Positions 27,755 to 36,702 are shown, counted from the first letter of the stretch. The stretch: DNA of 64,000 bases from JALORV01 sp963702595 (GCA_963702595.1 CAVPDC010000016.1:62001-126000), one strand, 5' to 3'. The notes: a model not told the origin generated them from the sequence alone. A program made the numbers and translations.

Positions 27755-28577
27755 AAACACGCCTTCATCGTCGAGCAGCGATGGCGCCGACGTCATGCCC
27801 GCTTGCTTCTTGGAGGCATTCGCCGCAGTTAAAACGCGGCCAGGGGCCGCTGCGGAGGCCCTTGTGGTTCGGCATTCGTGGACCCCGTTTAGGAAATTGA
27901 TCTGACCGAGTCCCCGTCCAACGCGCTCGACCCGGAGGAGAGGAGCTCGAGGCCATCAAACCGGCCGGTCTGCCCGTCATCCATGACCGCGCTGCGCGGG
28001 AGCGATATCGGCGCGCGATTCCACGTCGTTCCGGCGTTGCGCCCGATTGGCGCAACACGAAGGACGTCGCGCAGAACCTGGTCCACGGCCTTCAAGGCCT
28101 GGCGCCGAATATCGGCTGGCTCAGGACTGGCTTACATCCCGACACGCGAGACCTGGCTGTACATGGCGTCCACTGGTGTCTACTCGGGTGCGTTCGAGGT
28201 GCTGCAGAGCCGCCGCAGGGAGGCCAGCTCGCCAATGCTGATGCGCTGCAGATGGCCATCCAGCGGCGCGGTGTGCCGCACATCGTGCACTCGGATCGGG
28301 GCTCGACCTATGCGACCTGGATCTACCGGGATCTCATACGCAAGCACCGGATCCGCCAGAGCATGAGCCGCAAGGGGGATTGCTGGGATAACGCCCCGAT
28401 GGAAAGCTTCTTCCACTCGCTGAAGACCGAGCTCGTCATGCACTGCGACTACAAGACTCGCGACGAGGCGCGAGCCAGCTTGTTCGATTACATGGAATGT
28501 TCTACAACCGCCAGCGACGCCACTCGACTCTCAAGTACGTGGCTCCGCTGGTCTTCGAAGCTTCAACAACGGCCTAA
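27755..28577 (+). pseudogene. IS3-family transposase OrfB (rve/DDE), disrupted in several frames
   Basis: Coding fragments in different frames: HAFIVEQRWR near 27755, YIPTRETWLYMAS near 28130, then ALQMAIQRRGVPHIVHSDRGSTYA and SRKGDCWDNAPMESFFHSLKTEL from about 28243, and finally FYNRQRRHSTLKYVAP ending TAA at 28575-28577. HSDRGSTYA carries the second catalytic Asp and NAPMESFFHSLK the Glu of the DDE triad. At least three breaks are needed to join them, and the N-terminal third is poorly recognisable. As written no active OrfB can be made; the many breaks may share the cause of the frameshifts in nearby housekeeping genes. Confidence 0.8.
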
Positions 28578-28582
28578 ACGGG

Positions 28583-28608
28583 CTGTCCACTGAACGCGGG
28601 CAACTTCA
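28583..28608 (-). repeat. IS right terminal inverted repeat
   Basis: Reverse-complement partner of 27397-27422; the outermost base is 28608 and is followed by CACT. Confidence 0.8.
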
Positions 28609-29059
28609 CACTTCGACGATTTAGCACCAATGGAAGCGCAACAAGTGAAGGCCGAATTTCATTCGAGTACTGGCAGTCTCTGTCCACTGCATTAAGATCC
28701 CCCTCTAACGCGTTGCCGGCGCTCTGGATCTGCATTCTCTCGACAGAGTGTCAACTCCTTTGATTGCCAGCAATTTCGGCAAGAGATTGCTCTCCATGCG
28801 GTCCGCCGACTCGATGCCAAGAGTCGCCTGAACCTTGGAATTGCGCTGTCGACGCAGCAATTCTACCGAGGGCCATCGCGTTTGCCGTTTTAGAACCCGT
28901 ACGGAATGCCTTCTGCTTCGTCCATTAGGCACGACCAAGAATCTGTGGACCAGAATCCAACTAGTTTTGTCCGCCGACTCTTGTTGGGGCTTCGGCTGAC
29001 CTACAGATCGAGCGCCCACACTCAGCAAAGCCAATTGCGATACTTGTATCGTCGAATCC
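28609..29059. other. Intergenic region, right part of the divergent control region
   Basis: About 450 bases between the IS and the + strand glycosyltransferase gene. A - strand frame of 146 codons at 28705-29145 shows no recognisable domain and overlaps the start of the next gene, so I do not call it. A perfect inverted repeat CGATAC-TT-GTATCG lies at 29038-29051, nine bases ahead of the ATG at 29060. No JUMPstart-like element was seen. Together with 27300-27396 this must hold the promoters for both glycan operons, but I cannot place them. Confidence 0.5.
29038..29051. promoter_or_regulatory. 6-bp inverted repeat upstream of the + strand glycan operon
   Basis: CGATAC and GTATCG are separated by TT and end eight bases before the ATG at 29060. 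It could be an operator or a small hairpin that touches the ribosome-binding region, where no clear Shine-Dalgarno sequence is present. The symmetry is exact but short, so chance is possible. Confidence 0.3.
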
Positions 29060-30223
29060 ATGCCTCGAACATCTGAACCAATTCGTCTGGCTTTCAACGG
29101 CTCGGCCCTACTCTCTCCCCTTACAGGCGTAGGCCAGTACTCCAACAGTCTTGCCCGGTGCTTATTAGCGACAGGCGAGCTGGAGATCGAGTTTTTCTAC
29201 GCAGCCATTTGGAGCCGTGAAGTACGCACAAAGCCAGTCAAGGAGATCGGTGCACTAAAGGACTTCATCAAGAAGTTCGTTCCCCAGCCTTATCGCATCA
29301 GCCGAGCACTGCAAGGATGGCGGTTCGGCATGGGCACGCGCCGATTTCGTCCGCAGCTCTACCACGAGCCCAACTTCCTGCCTTTCAAGTTCGACGGTCC
29401 GACCGTCATCACCGCGCACGATCTGTCGTGGATTCGGTTTCCCGAGACTCACCCCGACGAGCGCGTGCTAGTAATGAACGACCTGTTCCCGAAGGCGCTC
29501 GAGCGTGCCGATCACGTGTTGACGGATGCGTCCTTTGTGCGTCAGGAAATTATCGAAGAGTTTGGGATTGCACCCAAAAGGATAACTTCTGTACCACTGG
29601 GATCGCGGGAGATCTTCTATCCACGATCTGCGGAGCAGTGCCGAGAGGTTCTGCAACAACGAGGACTGGACTATCGGGGCTTTGTGCTTTGCGTAGGAAC
29701 GCTGGAGCCGCGCAAGAATCTCGAGCTTGTCATACGCGCCTACTCGGCACTGCCTGAGCGTTTTCGTCGACGCCGTCCACTGGTGATGGTCGGCATGAGA
29801 GGTTGGCTCACCTCGACGGTCGAGTCGCTGATGCAACCGATGGTGGCGAGTGGCGAGATCCGCCCGCTCGGCTTCACTTCTGACGAGGATCTTGCGGTGC
29901 TGTACGCAGCAGCGCTGACACTGGTCTATCCGTCCCTCTATGAAGGATTCGGCCTACCTCCGCTCGAGGCGATGGCCAGCGGCACGCCCGTGATTGTCTC
30001 GGATCGCTCCACGCTACCCGAAGTGGTCGGCACAGCCGGCGTTCAGATCGCTGCCGATGACGAGGCAGGCCTGCGTGAAGCACTTCTGCGCTTCGACGAA
30101 GACTCATCGTTCTGGCACCAACGCGCGGAAGCGAGCCGCGCGCAGGCGTCGAACTTTTCATGGGAACGTTGCGCACGTGAAACTTTGGCGATCTACCGCA
30201 AAGTAGTTCACGGCGCCGATTGA
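29060..30223 (+). CDS. GT4 family glycosyltransferase
   Basis: A 387-residue GT-B enzyme, first gene of the + strand glycan block. LAFNGSALLSPLTGVGQYSNSL is the N-terminal acceptor-side loop; VITAHDLSWIRFPETHP, FVLCVGTLEPRKNLELVIRAY and the donor-site YPSLYEGFGLPPLEAMASGTPVIVSD with its EX7E pair are clear. TLEPRKNL and the LYEGFGLP stretch are typical of mannosyltransferase-like GT4 enzymes (WbpY/WbdB group), and manC at 1-1266 could supply GDP-mannose, but the donor is an inference. There is no visible ribosome-binding site ahead of the ATG. Confidence 0.87.
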   Translation: MPRTSEPIRLAFNGSALLSPLTGVGQYSNSLARCLLATGELEIEFFYAAIWSREVRTKPVKEIGALKDFIKKFVPQPYRISRALQGWRFGMGTRRFRPQLYHEPNFLPFKFDGPTVITAHDLSWIRFPETHPDERVLVMNDLFPKALERADHVLTDASFVRQEIIEEFGIAPKRITSVPLGSREIFYPRSAEQCREVLQQRGLDYRGFVLCVGTLEPRKNLELVIRAYSALPERFRRRRPLVMVGMRGWLTSTVESLMQPMVASGEIRPLGFTSDEDLAVLYAAALTLVYPSLYEGFGLPPLEAMASGTPVIVSDRSTLPEVVGTAGVQIAADDEAGLREALLRFDEDSSFWHQRAEASRAQASNFSWERCARETLAIYRKVVHGAD

Positions 30224-30394
30224 GGTGGATGGCAGATTGCAACTCTGGGTCGAGGTGAAAAGTGAGGACGCGTATCCGCTTGACTCTAAGATGGCCGACG
30301 CATTGGGATAGCATGGCGCAAAGACGTCATTTGGTTCTCGCGCGAGATTCAGCCATCGTGTTAAAGATGGTGGCAGGGCGCTCTGGAGGCGGTC

Positions 30395-31132
30395 GTGAAG
30401 CAAGGCGAAATCGACTACATGAAGAACATCGGCGACGAAGGCGCGCGCGCTGCCTTCGACAAGCCGTTTTCGCATTTCACCTGCTCTAAGAACCTAGTCG
30501 ACATCGGTCTCATCATGGCGCTGCTGCCGGCGCCGCCGGCGCGCCTACTCGACCTGGGTTGCGGCACCGGATGGACCAGTGCCTTCTTCGCGCGGCGCGG
30601 ATACCGGGTCATGGGGCAGGACATCGCGCCCGACATGATCCAGTACGCGGAGCGCAATCGGGCGCGATACGAAGCTGAAAACCTCGAATTCATCCTGTCG
30701 GACTACGAGTCACTGAATTTTTCCGAACCGTTCGACTGCGCGGTGTTCTACGACTCTCTGCATCACGCCGTTGACGAGCGTGCTGCGCTGGAAAGCGTCT
30801 ATCGGGCGTTGCGGCCAGGCGGCATACTCGTGACTCATGAGCCCGGCGCCGGCCATTCGAAGAGCCCGGATTCACTGAGGGCGATGGAACTGTATGGCGT
30901 GACCGAGAAGGACATGCCGCCACATCACATCCGGGACCTATGCCGCAGCATCGGATACTCGCGCTTTGAATTCCTGCCCGATCCGACGCTGTCGATCATT
31001 GGTCTGTATGGCATCAATCTTGCCGCTCTCACGCGAATCGAGCAGCCCTGGTGGCGCCGTTTGCTCAACCTTGCTCGGCTCTTTGCTGATCAGCGCCTGC
31101 AGCACGGCGGCCTCTGCGTGATCACGAAGTGA
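30395..31132 (+). CDS. Class I SAM-dependent methyltransferase
   Basis: Starts GTG at 30395 behind GGAGG (245 residues). Core motifs: LLDLGCGTGWTSAFFARRGYRVMGQDIAPDMI, then FDCAVFYDSLHHAVDERAAL and ALRPGGILVTHEPG. LHH and RPGG are the usual motif II/III landmarks of methyltransf_11 proteins. The C-terminal part is more variable, ending HGGLCVITK. The gene is 171 bases behind the glycosyltransferase, an unusually loose spacing for this block, and abuts the next methyltransferase with a one-base overlap. Substrate unknown; glycan O-methylation is the contextual guess. Confidence 0.83.
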   Translation: MKQGEIDYMKNIGDEGARAAFDKPFSHFTCSKNLVDIGLIMALLPAPPARLLDLGCGTGWTSAFFARRGYRVMGQDIAPDMIQYAERNRARYEAENLEFILSDYESLNFSEPFDCAVFYDSLHHAVDERAALESVYRALRPGGILVTHEPGAGHSKSPDSLRAMELYGVTEKDMPPHHIRDLCRSIGYSRFEFLPDPTLSIIGLYGINLAALTRIEQPWWRRLLNLARLFADQRLQHGGLCVITK

Positions 31133-31698
31133 TGGTTCGGGCCGGCGCACCGATCGCCGCCGGCGCTCGTGTTCTCGAGCTCGGCTGCGGATTCAACAAG
31201 GCGCCAGGGGCATTCGGCGTCGACATCATCGCCGGCTCCGCCGCGGACCTGATCCACGACCTGGATGTCTTTCCCTATCCGCTCGCCGACGACGCCTGGG
31301 ACCGCATCATCTGCCGCGATGTCCTGGAGCATGTCGCGGACTTCGTGCCTACGATGGAGGAAATCTGGCGGGTTGGCAGCCCCGGAGCCACGGTCGTGGT
31401 CAGTGCACCATTCATGAGTAGCGTCAACTACTACTCCGACCCGACCCATCGGCGCGCGTTCACCTCGCGGAGCTTTGACTACTTCATCGAGGGAACGCCG
31501 ACTTTCCGCCTGGGCTATTCCAAGGCTCGTTTCGAGATGCTCCGTTGCGAGTACGACGTCGAAGAGCGGTCCATACGACGAGGATTCCATCGTTGGGCAC
31601 TGGACTGGGCCAACCGCAACAAGGCCGAGTACGAAAACCGCTACGCGTTCCTATATCCGCTGTACAACATCTACTTCGAACTTCGCGTCGTCAAGTGA
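31132..31698 (+). CDS. Small SAM-dependent methyltransferase
   Basis: A 188-residue protein; the ATG at 31132 overlaps the stop of the preceding gene (a GTG at 31129 is also possible). RVLELGCGFNKAPGAFGVDI is the SAM loop, ICRDVLEHVADFVPTMEEIWRV the motif II region and GATVVVSAPFMSS the motif III strand. It is short, lacking a long C-terminal cap, as in methyltransf_11/31 proteins from polysaccharide clusters. Paired with the methyltransferase upstream, it suggests two modifications of the same glycan or one obligate pair. Target unknown. Confidence 0.8.
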   Translation: MVRAGAPIAAGARVLELGCGFNKAPGAFGVDIIAGSAADLIHDLDVFPYPLADDAWDRIICRDVLEHVADFVPTMEEIWRVGSPGATVVVSAPFMSSVNYYSDPTHRRAFTSRSFDYFIEGTPTFRLGYSKARFEMLRCEYDVEERSIRRGFHRWALDWANRNKAEYENRYAFLYPLYNIYFELRVVK

Positions 31699-31732
31699 AA
31701 GCTGCGCCGATGGTCCAGGCGCAAGTCTGCGC

Positions 31733-32863
31733 TTGAAAGTCCTCCACCTCGGCAAGTTCGACGGCGACGTCGGCGGCATCGAGCGCTACGTGCGCGCGCT
31801 GCTTGGCGGGCTGCCCGGGGACATCGTCCCCATCAATCTCGTCGCCAATGACGTCGCGCGCACCGACGAGCACCGCCAGTACCGCTATCTGACGGTGCGT
31901 GCCGCTAGTCACGGCATTGTCGCGAGCGTCGCTGTCGCGCCTTCGATGCCGCTGATCGCACGCCGGCTGCAGCGGGAGCACAGGTTCGACATCGTGCACC
32001 TGCACTTCCCGGATCCGCTGGGGCAGCTTACGGCGATGGCGCTGCCGCGCTCAGTCAAGCGGGTGATCTCCTGGCACAGCGACATCATCAAGCAACGCAG
32101 TGCACTTGCGGTGTACCGGCCATTCCTCGATGCGTTCGTGCGTAATGCTGATGCGATCATCGGCGCGACACCCCAGCACTTCAGCTCATCGCAGCAGATG
32201 GCACCCGGCAAGCCAGGGCAGCGGCGTGAAGTCATACCGTACGGGTTCGATCCCGACGCACTCGGATGGAGCGACGCCGCTCGGGCGACGCGCGCCAGGC
32301 TGGAGCAAGAGCGCGGCCACCGATCCGCCATCTTCACCGTCGGCCGGCACGTCTATTACAAAGGCTTCGACGTCCTGATCCGCGCCATGCGCTCGGTCGA
32401 CGCAGAACTCTGGATCGGTGGACGCGGTCCGCTGACGGAGAACCTGCGGCGCGCCGCACAGGAGGCGGGGGTGGCCGACCGGGTCCGCTTCCTCGGCTTC
32501 ATTCCCGACGCCGAACTGATCGCCTACTACGACGCCTGTGATGTGTTCTGCATGCCTTCGACCGAGCGCGCCGAGCAGTTCGGGCTGGTCCAGCTGGAAG
32601 CCATGCACTGCGGCAAGCCGGTCGTGGCCACACGGCTCGGCACCGGCGTCGAATACGTCACGCTGGACGAAGTCACCGGGCTGCTGGTCGAGCCCGGGAA
32701 CGAGCAGGCACTGGCGCAGGCACTGAACCGCCTGCTCGGCGACCCACCGTTACGGGCACGACTGGGAGAAGCCGGCCGCCGTCGAGTCGCCGAGGAATTC
32801 TCCGTCAGGCAGATGGTCGACAAGACCGTTGCGCTGTACCGCCGCCTCGTCACTGCGCGCTGA
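31733..32863 (+). CDS. GT4 family glycosyltransferase
   Basis: The frame is open from 31475, but that part overlaps the methyltransferase; family similarity begins at the TTG at 31733 with LKVLHLGKFDGDVGGIERYV, 34 bases after the methyltransferase stop (377 residues). The GGIE acceptor loop, VISWHSDIIKQ, FTVGRHVYYKGFDVLIRAM, ELWIGGRGPL and PSTERAEQFGLVQLEAMHCGKPVVAT with the EX7E donor motif are all present. Enzymes of this look often add the second or third sugar of an O-unit. The non-ATG start is uncertain by a few codons. Confidence 0.86.
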   Translation: MKVLHLGKFDGDVGGIERYVRALLGGLPGDIVPINLVANDVARTDEHRQYRYLTVRAASHGIVASVAVAPSMPLIARRLQREHRFDIVHLHFPDPLGQLTAMALPRSVKRVISWHSDIIKQRSALAVYRPFLDAFVRNADAIIGATPQHFSSSQQMAPGKPGQRREVIPYGFDPDALGWSDAARATRARLEQERGHRSAIFTVGRHVYYKGFDVLIRAMRSVDAELWIGGRGPLTENLRRAAQEAGVADRVRFLGFIPDAELIAYYDACDVFCMPSTERAEQFGLVQLEAMHCGKPVVATRLGTGVEYVTLDEVTGLLVEPGNEQALAQALNRLLGDPPLRARLGEAGRRRVAEEFSVRQMVDKTVALYRRLVTAR

Positions 32864-32896
32864 GCCTCCGCGCGGGCTTCGCGGATAATCCGCGCC

Positions 32897-33988
32897 ATGC
32901 TCACCGCCGTTCCCCTGACCTATCTTGCGCAGGCTGCCGCCGCGGCGTTCTTCGTTGGGCTGCTGATCCTGATGCTGCGCCGGCCTGCCGAGCGCTGGGG
33001 CCTCGTGGACCATCCCGGCGGACGCAAGCGCCACGCCGCGCCGGTGCCGCTGACGGGCGGCATCGCCATCACGGCCGGAATGGTCCTCGCCCTGGCGGTC
33101 TCCTTTTCCGCGTTCGCCCAGTACAGCGCGTTTTTCGCCGGTGTAATGCTGCTGACGCTGGTGGGCCTGATGGACGACCTGGGCGAAGTCTCGCCCGGCA
33201 CCAAGCTGCTGCTGCAGGTCGTCGCAGCCTTGCTGATGACATCCTGGGGCGAGAACTTCCTGGTCAACCTGGGCGATCTCTTCGGTACCAATCCGATCAA
33301 CACGCGCCACTGGGCCATCCCGCTGACGGTGCTGGCGGCGCTGGCAGTGGTCAACGCGATCAACATGCTCGACGGCCTCGACGGTCTTGCCGGCAGCCTC
33401 GTACTGGGCATCCTGCTCGTGCTGACGGGCTTCGCCTGGACGATCGGCGACGCGAACGCCGCCAAGATCCTGCTCGTGCTGGCCGGCGCGCTGGCCGGCT
33501 TCCTGTTCTTCAATCTTCCCTGGCCGCTACGCGGCCGCCACCGCACGTTCATGGGTGACGCCGGCAGCATGGTGCTCGGCTTCGCCGTGGCATGGTTCTC
33601 GGTGGCGCTGACCCAGCGCGCCGGCACGGCCGTGCCGCCGCCCGTGATGCTTTGGGTGCTCGGAATCGTGCTGATGGACGTCTTCACGGTCACGGTACGC
33701 AGACTCGCGCGCCGGCGCAGTCCGATGGCGGCCGACCGCGACCACATCCACCACATGCTGCTGCGGCGGGGTTTCGGGCCGTGGCAGACGCTGGGGCTTT
33801 TGGTCGGTGCCAACGTCGTGCTGGCCGGCATTGGCACCGCACTGTGGCGCTACGGCGTGGCGGACCGATGGATCTTCTGGATCTATCTTGCGGTGTGCGC
33901 CGTCTACTTCGCGCTCTTCTTCATGCCGTTCCGGCTGTACCGGCTGCGCGCGCGCGCCGCCGCGGCGGAAGACTACGAACGCGACTGA
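32897..33988 (+). CDS. Undecaprenyl-phosphate sugar-1-phosphate transferase, WecA/MraY family
   Basis: A 363-residue polytopic membrane enzyme of the PNPT family with about ten helices. Diagnostic loops: LVDHPGGRKRHAAPVPLTGG, the catalytic LMDDLGEVSP, INMLDGLDGLAGS, FMGDAGSMVLGF and the C-terminal HIHHMLLRRG. HIHH replaces the usual HxHHxL motif of WecA proteins. Role: start of a glycan by moving GlcNAc-1-P or a related HexNAc-1-P to undecaprenyl phosphate at the inner face. A second initiator of an unrelated fold (12485) is also here, so this one may serve another polymer or a WbpL-like role. It converges on galU with only three bases between. Confidence 0.9.
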   Translation: MLTAVPLTYLAQAAAAAFFVGLLILMLRRPAERWGLVDHPGGRKRHAAPVPLTGGIAITAGMVLALAVSFSAFAQYSAFFAGVMLLTLVGLMDDLGEVSPGTKLLLQVVAALLMTSWGENFLVNLGDLFGTNPINTRHWAIPLTVLAALAVVNAINMLDGLDGLAGSLVLGILLVLTGFAWTIGDANAAKILLVLAGALAGFLFFNLPWPLRGRHRTFMGDAGSMVLGFAVAWFSVALTQRAGTAVPPPVMLWVLGIVLMDVFTVTVRRLARRRSPMAADRDHIHHMLLRRGFGPWQTLGLLVGANVVLAGIGTALWRYGVADRWIFWIYLAVCAVYFALFFMPFRLYRLRARAAAAEDYERD

Positions 33989-33991
33989 GCT

Positions 33992-34829
33992 TCACACCAC
34001 GTAGCCGGCCTTGCGGGCGTAATGCACGGTGGCCGTCAGGAAGCCTTCCTTGGAACCGCAGTCAAAGCGCTTGCCGCGATAGCGATAGGCGTAGGTCGCG
34101 GCCTGCGGCACCAGTCGGGCGATGGCGTCGGTGAGCTGGATTTCGCCGCCCAGCACCGCGCGGGATGGTGCGCAAGTGCGAAAAGATCTCCGGCTCGAGC
34201 ACGTACCGCCCGACCACCGCCAGCGTCGATGGCGCCTGCTCCGGCGCTGGCTTTTCGACGATGTGCGACATCCGCGAGGTGCGCTCGTCAAGCGGCGTGC
34301 TGCTGACGATGCCGTATTTCTTCGTGTCGGCGCGCGGCACGTCTTCCACGGCCAGCACACTGCCGCCACCGAGGGCGGCACGGGCGTCGCAGAGCTGCGC
34401 GATGACGGAGCGCTCCGCATCGATCAAATCATCGGCCAGGATAACGGCGAAGGGTTCGTCGCCCACCACCGGTTCGGCACACAGCACCGCATGCCCCAGC
34501 CCCAGCGGCTCCGACTGACGGATGTAGATGAAGACGTCGGTCTCCGGTGAGATGTTGCGGACGATTTCGAGCAGCTCGGTCTTGCCTTTGGCGGCGAGCT
34601 CGGCCTCCAGCTCCGGTGCGCGATCGAAGTGATCCTCGAGCGACCGCTTGTGCCGCCCGGTGATGAAGATTATCTGCGTGATGCCCGCCGCCGAGGCCTC
34701 CTCCACCGCGTACTGGATCAGCGGCTTGTCGACGATCGGCAGCATCTCCTTCGGCATCGCCTTCGTGGCGGGCAGGAAGCGGGTGCCAAGCCCGGCGACG
34801 GGGAAAACGGCCTTGCGGACGGGTTTCAT
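33992..34829 (-). CDS. galU: UTP-glucose-1-phosphate uridylyltransferase, frameshifted near 34165
   Basis: Makes UDP-glucose. The ATG at 34829 gives MKPVRKAVFPVAGLGTRFLPATKAMPKEMLPIVDKP, an unmistakable GalU start. FITGRHKRSLEDHFD, QSEPLGLGHAVLCAEP, VILADDLID, KKYGIV and HIVEKP follow. Around 34165 an extra base throws the frame; the continuation LGGEIQLTDAI, YAYRYRGKRFDCGSKEGFLTATV is in the next frame and ends TGA at 33992. The restored length of about 279 residues is normal. It is divergent from apaH, with 74 bases between the two starts. Confidence 0.93.
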
Positions 34830-34903
34830 GTGCTGACGGGTGATCTGAATGAACAGAGGCGATGCTAACAAACGGCCTCTACGCAGCCGGTACGATTGCA
34901 GCA

Positions 34904-35725
34904 ATGAGCACCTTTGCCGTCGGTGATTTGCAGGGCTGCCTGGCCAGCCTCGAAGCGCTGCTTCCGATGCTTCCCGACGCACACCGGCTGATTTTCGTCG
35001 GTGATCTCGTCAACCGCGGCCCGCAGTCGCTGGCTACGCTGCGCGCGGTCAAGCGGCACGTCGAGTCCGGCGTGGCCGTGGCTCTGCTCGGCAATCACGA
35101 TCTGCACCTGCTCGCCGCCGATGCCGGCATCCGGCCACTGCACGACTCAGACACGCTGCAGGAAATCCTCGCCGCACCCGATCGACGCGAGCTGATCGAC
35201 TGGCTGCGCACGTTGCCCCTGGCGCACGAGGAGGATGGCCATCTGTTCGTGCACGCTGGCGTGCCGCCACAGTGGACACGCGGGCAGACCCTAGAGCGCG
35301 CCGAGGAGGTCAGACAGCGTCTTCTACGGGACGATTACCGAGACTTTCTTCAACGCATGTACGGCAATCAGCCCGAGCTCTGGGACGAAGCGCTTCGCGG
35401 CGACGATCGCCTGCGCTGCGTCGTCAACGCCCTCACGCGCCTGCGCATCGTCGATGCCGCTGGCCGCATGCGCCTGAAGTTCAAGGAAGGCGCCGCCGCT
35501 GCGCCGGCCGGGACGGTGCCGTGGTTCGATCATCCCGACCGCGCGACGCGCGACACGCCGATTGTGTTTGGTCACTGGTCCACGGAGGGGCTGGTACGGC
35601 GTTCGAACGTCACCGGCATAGACACCGGTTGTGTCTGGGGCGGCAAGCTCACAGCGTTGCGCCTCGACGACGGCACGCTATTCCAGGTCAATTGTCCGCA
35701 ATCGCAGGCGCCCGGGCAGGAGTAG
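34904..35725 (+). CDS. apaH: Symmetrical bis(5'-nucleosyl)-tetraphosphatase
   Basis: Hydrolyses Ap4A to two ADP. The ATG at 34904 gives MSTFAVGDLQGCLASLEALL, starting right at the first metallophosphatase motif; the longer frame from 34862 has no support. Metal-site motifs in order: GDLQGC, FVGDLVNRGPQSLATL, LLGNHDLHLL, VHAGVPPQW and FGHWSTEGL. With 273 residues it is the expected length. It is not next to ksgA, the common gammaproteobacterial context, but divergent from galU, a layout I associate with Burkholderiales-type genomes. Confidence 0.95.
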   Translation: MSTFAVGDLQGCLASLEALLPMLPDAHRLIFVGDLVNRGPQSLATLRAVKRHVESGVAVALLGNHDLHLLAADAGIRPLHDSDTLQEILAAPDRRELIDWLRTLPLAHEEDGHLFVHAGVPPQWTRGQTLERAEEVRQRLLRDDYRDFLQRMYGNQPELWDEALRGDDRLRCVVNALTRLRIVDAAGRMRLKFKEGAAAAPAGTVPWFDHPDRATRDTPIVFGHWSTEGLVRRSNVTGIDTGCVWGGKLTALRLDDGTLFQVNCPQSQAPGQE

Positions 35726-35881
35726 AGGCCGTAGCAGCCAATTTAGCAGCGCCTTGCGCACCGGAGCGGCCGATTGCTTTGTCGATGGCCTTGCGATTAG
35801 GCACCGGCTATTCAACGCGGCTCGCTTCGCGCACTCGGCTCGCGCGGGCGTGCCTTTCAGTGCCGAATCGACTGTTGCAGG

Positions 35882-36700
35882 CTACTCGGACGCGCCGTTG
35901 TCCGGCGCTTCTGCGCGCTCCGGCTCGTCGACCAACCCAAAGTGCACCGACAGCGCCGCTTGTGCTGCACGCGCCAGCGTGTGCCGGTTCTCATACGCCG
36001 CGGCTTCCAGCGCCGGCAGGAATGCAACCTCGATCTCGAGATCGTCGGCGACCAGCACCTTGGCGAGCGACGTGACGAGGCCCATCTCGCCGACGAACGC
36101 GGCGGCATCGCTGAACTTTCCTCGCTCGGTGTAGCGCAGGCCGACCGGCCAGACCGGGCACTTCTCCTCCAGCGCCGGCGCGAGCAGGTTCGAATGGAAC
36201 GCCAGCAGGCGGTCGCCCCGCGTCGTGGTGCCCTCGGGAAATATGCCGATGCTCTCCCCGTCCCGCAGATGGCCTTGCACGGCCTCGTTGACCGTCGCGA
36301 CGGCGCGCCGCTTGCCCCGCTCGATGAAGAGCGTGCCGGAGTGCCCGACCATGCCGCCGATGATGGGCCAGCGCACGATCTCGGCCTTCGCGACGAAGCG
36401 GCACGGCATCGCCGCGTTGATCGAGAAGATGTCGATCCAGGAGATGTGATTCGAGAGCAGCAGCCGCCCCTTGCAGCCGGGCGTCATGCCTGTGCTGACG
36501 AGTTCATCGCTGAGCGGCTGGCCACTGACGCACAGGCGAACGCCGCACAGGCGCAGCACCCAGCGCGACCACCAGTGGTTGATGCGATTGCGGGTGGCCT
36601 GCGACCTGCTCAGCGGAAACGCAATGAACGCGATGCCCAGACCGATGAGGATATGCGGCACCAGCAGCACCGCCCGCAGCGGCGCGATCAGGTATCGCAC
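35882..36700 (-). CDS. plsC: 1-acyl-sn-glycerol-3-phosphate acyltransferase (PlsC family)
   Basis: Inner-membrane lysophospholipid acyltransferase of about 272 residues. The apparent 697-codon frame that runs through pyrC' into this gene is an artefact of a frameshift in pyrC'; the GTG at 36700, two bases after the true pyrC' stop (36703-36705), is the sensible start. An N-terminal hydrophobic helix (YLIAPLRAVLLVPHILIGLGIAFIAF) precedes LLLSNHISWIDIF with the HX4D active site (here NHISWID), RFVAKAEI, GTLFIERGKR and IFPEGTTTRGDRLL. These are the four PlsC blocks. It is the last gene of the algH-ruvX-pyr operon. Confidence 0.9.
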   Translation of the reverse strand: MRYLIAPLRAVLLVPHILIGLGIAFIAFPLSRSQATRNRINHWWSRWVLRLCGVRLCVSGQPLSDELVSTGMTPGCKGRLLLSNHISWIDIFSINAAMPCRFVAKAEIVRWPIIGGMVGHSGTLFIERGKRRAVATVNEAVQGHLRDGESIGIFPEGTTTRGDRLLAFHSNLLAPALEEKCPVWPVGLRYTERGKFSDAAAFVGEMGLVTSLAKVLVADDLEIEVAFLPALEAAAYENRHTLARAAQAALSVHFGLVDEPERAEAPDNGASE

Positions 36701-36702
36701 CG

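Larger units (their letters stand above)
27397..28608 (+). mobile_element. IS3-family insertion sequence with terminal inverted repeats and 4-bp target duplication
   Basis: The element is about 1.2 kb. Its left end starts TGATCCTACCCACG and its right end, read inward on the other strand, starts TGAAGTTGCCCGCG; 18 of the first 26 positions agree, and TGATC-TACCCA resembles the ends of E. coli IS3. The host bases CACT occur directly on both sides (27393-27396 and 28609-28612), as expected for an IS3-type 3-4 bp duplication. Inside are an orfA with HTH and leucine-zipper character and a broken orfB with DDE features. It sits in the divergent intergenic region between the two glycan operons. Confidence 0.88.

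Noticed and set aside
27300..29059. JUMPstart/ops element ahead of the glycan operons
   Set aside because: GGCGGTAGCGTG or a close variant was not found in either half of the split intergenic region.
28705..29145. 146-codon - strand frame right of the IS
   Set aside because: No motif, and it overlaps the N-terminus of a well-supported glycosyltransferase on the other strand.
35726..35881. Small gene in the apaH-plsC gap
   Set aside because: Open frames there are continuations of shadows; the 156 bases have no start with a ribosome-binding site and no motif.
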